From Seribacter sulfatis (GTDB taxonomy: Bacteria; Verrucomicrobiota; Verrucomicrobiia; Opitutales; Seribacteraceae): a stretch of DNA of 64,000 bases. Below, in pieces: positions 58,313 through 64,000 of the stretch (the first letter of the stretch is position 1; each line of letters begins with the position of its first letter). Below the pieces are notes generated by a model. It searched no databases. It was not told the origin of the DNA and saw only the letters and a list, made by a program, of their open reading frames with translations. The stretch covers positions 1 to 64,000 of the forward strand of contig NZ_CAXLMO010000015.1 in NCBI RefSeq assembly GCF_964187635.1, given 5' to 3'. A program made the translations under genes and the position numbers.

Positions 58313-58858
58313 CTAGTGATCATTCCCCTGTTCCTCGGCTGTTTTCTTTTGATCCCACTTGTAGTGAGAGTCCGGTAATGTACCTCCAAGCTCATACAGT
58401 TTTTCTTTATTATTAATCATTTCCTCACGAGTATATCCGGAGGATGAATATTCATCCTGAAGGTAAATTGCTTCTTCTGGACAAACTTCCTGACAATACC
58501 CACAATAAATGCACCGCAGCATGTTTATTTCAAATTCTTGAGGGGCTTTTTCCACATGTTCACGATCCTCTTCACCCTCCGGTACTGAACCGGGTGTAAT
58601 TCGTATCGCTTTAGGTGGACAGACAAACTCACACAACTGACAGGAGACACACTTTTCTCGACCGTTTGGATCCTTAACAAGCGTGGGGACACCACGGTAG
58701 TTCTTCGGTATGATCGGTTTTTCCTCCGGGTACTGAAGAGTAACTTTTTCTTTAAACATGTTTGAAAAAGTAGTCTTAAGACCGGTAACAATTTGAGGAA
58801 GATAGGTTCTTTCCGAAAGGGAAAGAGGTTTGCGTTGAAGGACTACGGTTTTTGCCAT
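58313..58858 (-). CDS. nuoI: NADH-quinone oxidoreductase subunit I
   Basis: The ATG at 58858 gives 181 residues and lies 10 bp after the nuoH stop; the longer frame overlaps nuoH. Two 4Fe-4S motifs, CVSCQLCEFVCPPKA and CIYCGYCQEVCPEEA, carry clusters N6a and N6b, passing electrons towards the quinone site. KNYRGVPTLVKDPNGREKCV leads into the first motif, as in the family. Confidence 0.96.
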   Translation of the reverse strand: MAKTVVLQRKPLSLSERTYLPQIVTGLKTTFSNMFKEKVTLQYPEEKPIIPKNYRGVPTLVKDPNGREKCVSCQLCEFVCPPKAIRITPGSVPEGEEDREHVEKAPQEFEINMLRCIYCGYCQEVCPEEAIYLQDEYSSSGYTREEMINNKEKLYELGGTLPDSHYKWDQKKTAEEQGNDH

Positions 58859-58868
58859 GATAAAATAA

Positions 58869-59987
58869 TTAAGCGGTTGGTTGATCAAGCCAAGTCACCA
58901 GCAAGACATAAAAAATCAAATTAAGCAGAGCAAGTGGAAGAAGTTTTGTCCACCCGAGATTCATCACTTGATCATACCGAAAACGGGGGATGGTCCAACG
59001 AACCCAAATAAAGAAAAAGATTAAAAATATAGTCTTGGCGAGAAACCAGCCAATTCCAAGCAAAGTTCCAACCCATGTGGCGGGCCAAGGATCGGCGATC
59101 CAGGGCAAGAAATGCCAACCACCCAAAAAGATAACCGTAAAGATTGCGGAACCCACTACGATGTGTGCGTACTCAGCAACAAAGAAAATACCAAACTTAA
59201 AACCTCCGTATTCTGTGTGAAATCCACCCACAAGATCAGTTTCAGATTCTGGCATGTCAAAAGGTAAACGATTGGTTTCTGCAAACAATGCAATCAGGAA
59301 TATCAGGGCGGATAATGGTTGCACCAACAAAAGCCAGGCTCGATCATTTTGTGAATTTACAATATCGACCAGACTAAGCCCCATCGCACCAGTCCCCGGT
59401 TCGCTGACCCATAAAAATATTGGAAGTAAGGATAAACCCATTGCTAATTCATAGGATATCATTTGAGCAGAAGAACGAATTCCACCAAGAAATGGATACT
59501 TACTATTAGACGACCAACCCGCTAGTACAATTCCGTATACTCCCAAGGAAGAAACCGCTAATACAAATAAAATACCCACTTCCAAATTCGCTAACATTAA
59601 GGGAATCGTTCGGCCATCCTCGGCGAAGAACTCACCAAATGGCAAAACAGTCATAGTAGTCAATGCAGGAACAAGAGCGACAATTGGGGCCAAATTGTAA
59701 TATAACTTATTAACATGCCCTGGAATCATTTCTTCTTTAAATAAAAATTTCAATCCATCAGCGAGTGGTTGGAACATACCCAATCCCTTTAAAAATTTTC
59801 CGACAAATGGAATATGCACAATAAAAGGCAAAACAGTTCGGTTAGGACCCACCCTGCCTTGCATCCATGCACTCACTTTTCTTTCCGCAAGAACCGAATA
59901 TCCTGCCATCGTCATTACTGCACCGATCATAAGCAAAGCAAATAAGAACTTTAACCCAACCATTAACAGCATATCAAAATCAAACAT
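58869..59987 (-). CDS. nuoH: NADH-quinone oxidoreductase subunit H
   Basis: The 372-residue protein with eight helices shows LAERKVSAWMQGRVGPNRT, GLKFLFKEEMIPG and the quinone-channel loop FAETNRLPFDMPESETDLVG followed by GFHTEYGG. It forms the quinone tunnel and links the two arms of complex I. It starts 5 bp after nuoG. Confidence 0.97.
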   Translation of the reverse strand: MFDFDMLLMVGLKFLFALLMIGAVMTMAGYSVLAERKVSAWMQGRVGPNRTVLPFIVHIPFVGKFLKGLGMFQPLADGLKFLFKEEMIPGHVNKLYYNLAPIVALVPALTTMTVLPFGEFFAEDGRTIPLMLANLEVGILFVLAVSSLGVYGIVLAGWSSNSKYPFLGGIRSSAQMISYELAMGLSLLPIFLWVSEPGTGAMGLSLVDIVNSQNDRAWLLLVQPLSALIFLIALFAETNRLPFDMPESETDLVGGFHTEYGGFKFGIFFVAEYAHIVVGSAIFTVIFLGGWHFLPWIADPWPATWVGTLLGIGWFLAKTIFLIFFFIWVRWTIPRFRYDQVMNLGWTKLLPLALLNLIFYVLLVTWLDQPTA

Positions 59988-59992
59988 GGTGC

Positions 59993-61693
59993 TTAGGCTT
60001 CCTGTAATTGATTAGCGGGTAAAAAATGAAGAGCTTTTTTTTCCACAAAATCCAATTCAGACCACTTTTTTCCATCCAATTGAAAACCTTCACTTGGAAT
60101 TGAAGAAAAGCTTAGCTTATGAAAAATACTGGTCGCGGGCTTACTCAATTGTTTCCAAATCTGGGCAAGATCAGCAGATTGTTTGACTTCTTCCGACAAA
60201 GAATTAATCAGCGAGGCAAGGATATGAAGATCCGGAAGTAAACCTGCTGGTCCAGGAACTGCCTGCTTGAAGGATTGTAAACGAAAAGTTCGATTGATGA
60301 AAGATCCTGTTTTTTCAAAAGAGGTAAGTGTGGGGATCAACACATTTGCCAACGCAGATGTTTCATTCCTGTGAGTTCCAAGGTACACTACCTTAATTCC
60401 CTTAAGATCATCCCGAGTGACACCAGAATCCAAAATGTCTTCCCCCATCACAAGTAAGGTATCAAACTGCCCCTTGGACAATGCCCGCGAAAGATCGGAT
60501 AATTGATCGGAGGGGTATTTCGCGGAGAATCCCGTAGCGAGAGCACCACGGAGATTAGGAGTGCGATCACTGGCAAGAAGGATTCCGTCATCATCACCAA
60601 AATGTCCACGCAAAAATTTCTTCCCTTTGAAATTCCGCGCCAGTTTGGTCAGTAAATACTGTTCCTCTACTGTTGAACGACAAGAACCGACAATAGCCAA
60701 TTTTTTATCCTTCAATAATTCTGAGGCAGAAGAAATCGCATCCGCTAGAGTAGATGATTCGCCGTCAATACTGGGAGTAATAATTCGATCATCTGACTTT
60801 ACCTGTTTATACAATTCACGACCGCTATCCGTCATCCAACTATCATTAACCGAGTCATTCCTGCGGGGAGTAATTCGATAAATTTCCCCTTCCCTACTTG
60901 AAACTAAAATATTAGATCCCGCACTACTCTCTGTGCAAATACTCGGAGATTCTTTTAAAAACCACACCCTCATCTTGAATCTAAAGTCAGAACTGGTTAA
61001 TGCACCGACAGGACAAAGATCCACAGTATTTAAGGAATAATTATTGGAAAGATCCTTACCCGGAAAACAAGTTAAAGTAGAAAAACTACCACGATCCACA
61101 AAACCAAGAACATCATCATCTACCACCTCTTGACAGAAACGGATACACCTTGAACACAAGATACAACGCTCATCATCGAGGGTAACCCTTGGACCTAATT
61201 TGGTTCGTTTAGGCTTCACATTTTTACGCTCAACATATCGGCTGTATCCACGCCCATAATCAGTGGCAAATTCCTGCAATCGACACTCTCCTGCCTGGTC
61301 ACAAATCGGACAGTCTAGAGGGTGGTTCACAAGGAGGAATTCCATGATACCCTCTTGCGAACCCGTTACCATCGAGGAATTTGTCTTTACATGCATACCA
61401 GGTGAAACATTGGTACCACATCCGATTACCGGCTTGGGTATCCAACCTATCTTTTGTACACCGTCCTTGTCCAAAATAGCCTCCCCCGTTCCACGGTCTC
61501 TCATCGGAGTTCCCATCTCAACCAAGCACATCCGGCAATTACCGGCCACACTCAGTTGTGGATGGTAACAGTAGTGGGGAACCTCAGTTCCGTGTATTGC
61601 AGCAGCTTCAATAATATTGATACCTGCTGGTACATCGACTTCTTTTCCATCAAGATTGATGGTGACCATAGATGAATTTCCGTTACTGCTCAT
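59993..61693 (-). CDS. nuoG: NADH-quinone oxidoreductase subunit G, short form
   Basis: The 566-residue chain carries the ferredoxin-like 2Fe-2S site (HYCYHPQLSVAGNCRMCLVE), the HxxxCxxC site (HPLDCPICDQAGECRLQEFA) and a 4Fe-4S pair (CILCSRCIRFCQE, VDLCPVGALTS). A shortened molybdopterin-oxidoreductase-like domain follows that lacks cofactor-binding features. E. coli NuoG has about 900 residues; short forms occur in other phyla. It relays electrons from NuoF/E to NuoI. It starts 5 bp after nuoF. Confidence 0.95.
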   Translation of the reverse strand: MSSNGNSSMVTINLDGKEVDVPAGINIIEAAAIHGTEVPHYCYHPQLSVAGNCRMCLVEMGTPMRDRGTGEAILDKDGVQKIGWIPKPVIGCGTNVSPGMHVKTNSSMVTGSQEGIMEFLLVNHPLDCPICDQAGECRLQEFATDYGRGYSRYVERKNVKPKRTKLGPRVTLDDERCILCSRCIRFCQEVVDDDVLGFVDRGSFSTLTCFPGKDLSNNYSLNTVDLCPVGALTSSDFRFKMRVWFLKESPSICTESSAGSNILVSSREGEIYRITPRRNDSVNDSWMTDSGRELYKQVKSDDRIITPSIDGESSTLADAISSASELLKDKKLAIVGSCRSTVEEQYLLTKLARNFKGKKFLRGHFGDDDGILLASDRTPNLRGALATGFSAKYPSDQLSDLSRALSKGQFDTLLVMGEDILDSGVTRDDLKGIKVVYLGTHRNETSALANVLIPTLTSFEKTGSFINRTFRLQSFKQAVPGPAGLLPDLHILASLINSLSEEVKQSADLAQIWKQLSKPATSIFHKLSFSSIPSEGFQLDGKKWSELDFVEKKALHFLPANQLQEA

Positions 61694-61698
61694 AGAAA

Positions 61699-63051
61699 TT
61701 AAATTAATTGAAGAGATGGTTTATTTTTTCCATTTTTCGCCTTCTCTTCAAATTCATTTCGAAATTTTGCGATAAAACTCTGGGTTGGCCAAGCGGCTGC
61801 TTCCCCAAATGCACAAATAGTACGACCTTCAATTTGGTTGGCTACTGAAAGGAGCAAATCGGCATCCTCGTGACGAGCATCCCCCTCGCACATCCTCTTG
61901 GTTATTTTTTTCATCCAAAGTGAACCCTCACGGCACGGCGTACATTGGCCACAAGACTCATGAGCATAAAAAGCATTTATATTGGCCATGGCTTCGACCA
62001 TATCAACGGTATCGTCCATGATAATTATTCCACCAGATCCGGACATACTCCCCACCGAAGCAGGACCGTCAAAATCGAGAGGAATGTCTTCAATTCCCCA
62101 ATCAAAATCGCTTCCATCTTTTAATTTCCCGCTAAATCGTTCATCCGCCCGTAAAATTTTGGAAGAAGAACCGCCCGGAATAACTGCCTTCAAAGTACGT
62201 CCTGGCAACAAACCACCACAGACATCATAAATCATTTCACCAAGGGTTAATGCACCGCACTCAAATTCGTAATAACCCGGCTTTTGCACTTGGCCAGAAA
62301 CGCACCAAATTCGAGTGCCAGTATTATTAGGCTTACCAATCTTGGCAAATTCTTCTCCTCCTATTTCCAGGACATGCTTCACGTTGCAAAGTGTTTCAAC
62401 ATTATTGACTATCGTAGGACATTGATAAAGCCCTAACACTGCAGGAAAATAAGGGGGTTTAATTCGCGGGTTTGGTCTTTTTCCCTCTAACGATTCAATC
62501 AAACCAGTCTCCTCTCCGCAAATGTATGCACCGGCTCCCCGATGAACTACCAAATCGCAGGAATAAGAAGAGCCTAAAATCTTATCGCCACAGAAATTCT
62601 TTTCCTTGGCCTCCGCAATTGCTTCTTCCAAAATATGAGCTCCCTTAAAGAATTCTGCACGGATATATATAAATGCCTGTTTCGCTCCTATGGCATAGGC
62701 GGCAATCATCATGCCCTCAATTAATTGATGTGGGTCCTTGTGCATGATTTGCCTATCCTTAAAAGTACCCGGTTCAGACTCATCGGCGTTACAAATAAGA
62801 TAAATGGGCTTCCCCGATTTGCGATCCAGAAATTTCCACTTCATTCCCGCAGGAAAACCAGCACCCCCACGCCCCCGCACACCAGACTTCAATACCTCTT
62901 CTCCGATCTCTTCAGGCTTCATTTTAAAAGCCTTTTTCAACATCGAATAACCATTATTCTTTAAATAACAGCCAATTTTATTTGAGTATTTGGGATCATC
63001 CGCATGCTTTAAAATGATCCGTCTTTCTTGTGGTGTATTTTTTTTGATCAT
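61699..63051 (-). CDS. nuoF: NADH-quinone oxidoreductase subunit F
   Basis: The 450-residue subunit has the NADH and FMN sites (GRGGAGFPAGMKWKF, GAGAYICGEETGLIESLEG) and the N3 4Fe-4S cluster (ESCGQCTPCREG plus the later Cys in TICAFGEAAAWP). NADH is oxidised here. The start overlaps the nuoE stop as ATGA, so the pair is translationally coupled. Confidence 0.97.
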   Translation of the reverse strand: MIKKNTPQERRIILKHADDPKYSNKIGCYLKNNGYSMLKKAFKMKPEEIGEEVLKSGVRGRGGAGFPAGMKWKFLDRKSGKPIYLICNADESEPGTFKDRQIMHKDPHQLIEGMMIAAYAIGAKQAFIYIRAEFFKGAHILEEAIAEAKEKNFCGDKILGSSYSCDLVVHRGAGAYICGEETGLIESLEGKRPNPRIKPPYFPAVLGLYQCPTIVNNVETLCNVKHVLEIGGEEFAKIGKPNNTGTRIWCVSGQVQKPGYYEFECGALTLGEMIYDVCGGLLPGRTLKAVIPGGSSSKILRADERFSGKLKDGSDFDWGIEDIPLDFDGPASVGSMSGSGGIIIMDDTVDMVEAMANINAFYAHESCGQCTPCREGSLWMKKITKRMCEGDARHEDADLLLSVANQIEGRTICAFGEAAAWPTQSFIAKFRNEFEEKAKNGKNKPSLQLI

Positions 63052-63605
63052 TTTTTCTTAGTCGGTTTTGAAACTGGAGACTTAGAAACCAAGCCATTTT
63101 CATAACTCGTAAAGTCCTTGGATGTATCTAATTTTTCCTGCACTAAAAGATCGGCAAAACTCTCGGCATTTTTACCTTCGATATTTTCGTAGGTATCTTC
63201 CCCCACCATTACCACGGGACCTTCGCCACAATCTGCGAGACATTCCATAAATTCAATCGAGAACTCGCCATCTTCACGAACATGTCCCTCCTTCACCCCC
63301 AATTTATCTTCCAGGATTTTACAAGTTCCATAAGATCCACGCAGAGCACAGGGCAAAGTCCGGCAAACCCGAATATGTTTTTTCGCCCAGGGCGTTTCGC
63401 GTAACATCGGATAAAAGGTAATCAACTCCTTGATATTGATCGGTTCAATTTCAAGTTTTTCCGCAATCCACGAACAGGTTTCATCGGAAATAAAGCCCAA
63501 TTCATCCTGAACCAAGTGAATCACCATTAAAGCGGCACTTCTTTTTTCCGGGTACCGAGGAATGACCTCCTCAATTTTAGTAAGCGTTTCTTTAGAAAGT
63601 TCCAT
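63048..63605 (-). CDS. nuoE: NADH-quinone oxidoreductase subunit E
   Basis: The 185-residue thioredoxin-like subunit has a helical N-terminus (RYPEKRSAALMVIHLVQDEL). The 2Fe-2S ligands lie in VCRTLPCALRGS and ECLADCGEGPVVMVG. The tail is Lys-rich (KPTKKK). It binds cluster N1a beside NuoF. It begins 8 bp after the nuoD stop and overlaps nuoF by 4 bp. Confidence 0.96.
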   Translation of the reverse strand: MELSKETLTKIEEVIPRYPEKRSAALMVIHLVQDELGFISDETCSWIAEKLEIEPINIKELITFYPMLRETPWAKKHIRVCRTLPCALRGSYGTCKILEDKLGVKEGHVREDGEFSIEFMECLADCGEGPVVMVGEDTYENIEGKNAESFADLLVQEKLDTSKDFTSYENGLVSKSPVSKPTKKK

Positions 63606-63613
63606 AAAATTTA

Positions 63614-64000
63614 CTAACGATCACACTCGCCCATCACAAAATCAAGACTGCCTAAAATAACAGTGATATCGGAGAGGAAATGCCCGGGAGCCAGTTTTTC
63701 TAAAATACTAAGATTACAAAAGCTGGGGGCTCGTATTTTCATCCTGTAGGGCACTCCCCCACCCTTAGACACGACATAAAACCCGAGTGCACCCTTCGGA
63801 TTCTCGGCTTCAAAATAAACTTCTCCCGCAGGAATTTGTGGCCCCTCGGTTACGATCATGAAGTTTTGGATTAACTCCTCCATACTCGATAATATTTTCT
63901 CTTTTGGTGGTGCAAAAATTTTCTTGGCATCTTCAGCATACCAAGCACCGGTTGGAAAATCCTTAATCACTTGTTTGATAATCCGAATGCTCTGTAACAC
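63614..64000 (-). CDS. nuoD: NADH-quinone oxidoreductase subunit D, C-terminal part
   Basis: The last 128 or so residues of NuoD are present and the frame runs off the window. SIRIIKQVIKDFPTG, NPKGALGFYVVSKGGGVPYR and IRAPSFCNLSILEKLAPGHF match the 49-kDa subunit; the chain ends LGSLDFVMGECDR, as is usual. The codon at the edge is an internal Val, not a start. NuoD helps form the quinone pocket with NuoH and NuoB, whose genes presumably lie beyond the edge. Confidence 0.95.
   Translation of the reverse strand: MLQSIRIIKQVIKDFPTGAWYAEDAKKIFAPPKEKILSSMEELIQNFMIVTEGPQIPAGEVYFEAENPKGALGFYVVSKGGGVPYRMKIRAPSFCNLSILEKLAPGHFLSDITVILGSLDFVMGECDR

Noticed and set aside
59993..61693. Short NuoG as a truncated or broken gene
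   Set aside because: All Fe-S motifs are intact, the frame is continuous, nuoH follows at 5 bp, and short NuoG forms occur in other phyla.

Overview
The window comes from a bacterial chromosome, most probably a marine-type member of the Verrucomicrobiota (Opitutae-like). This is inferred from the genes. A Planctomycete/Verrucomicrobium-type cytochrome c (PSCyt1) protein lies at the left edge, a PVC-restricted Minf_1886-type gene lies at 43.8 kb, LpxC and FabZ are fused, and Trp-Ala repeat, FG-GAP and Sel1 proteins are exported. LPS genes mark a Gram-negative envelope. Base composition is moderately AT-rich by eye. Shine-Dalgarno sequences are mostly weak, so start choices rest on family alignment, stop-start overlaps and signal peptides. 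I see no insertion sequence, prophage, CRISPR array or rRNA; this looks like core chromosome.

Layout. 0-9 kb: the 5' part of a PSCyt1 protein, a Trp-Ala repeat protein, small membrane and cupin proteins, hflK-hflC, a lipoprotein, typA, an unlisted 40-residue membrane peptide and tRNA-Arg(TCT). 9-19 kb: a signal-peptide-bearing nickel superoxide dismutase followed by a GYF_2 membrane protein. A tightly coupled four-gene unit follows (S1C protease, unknown exported protein, FG-GAP protein, YmdB-type phosphoesterase), then a TolB-like propeller and an Mrp ATPase without the usual CxxC. 19-24 kb: rpmG, a DUF971 gene, lpxC-fabZ and lpxA, a 54-residue membrane peptide and an LRR protein. 24-31 kb: pyruvate carboxylase, prepilin peptidase, aroE, a SirB1-type protein and a YggS-type protein, with a divergent LysR regulator. 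32-45 kb: glgP with a coupled DUF3108 gene, a lipoprotein aldose epimerase, mutL, a YyaL-type protein, fba-tal, small regulators and a Sel1 protein. 46-52 kb: a single gene for an exported coiled-coil protein of about 1,940 residues. 52-64 kb: tRNA-Leu(TAG) and the nuo operon (D to N), running off the right edge inside nuoD.

How the genes fit together. Fba, Tal, GlgP, the aldose epimerase and pyruvate carboxylase cover central carbon and glycogen turnover, and Nuo feeds electrons into respiration. LpxC-FabZ and LpxA begin lipid A synthesis. HflKC, the S1C protease, the TolB-like protein and the giant coiled-coil protein belong to the envelope. Ni-SOD acts against superoxide, apparently outside the cytoplasm. 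The least explained items are the four-gene protease/FG-GAP/YmdB unit, the giant coiled-coil protein, the exported Ni-SOD, the CxxC-less Mrp, a MutL without recognisable endonuclease motifs, and two small membrane peptides.
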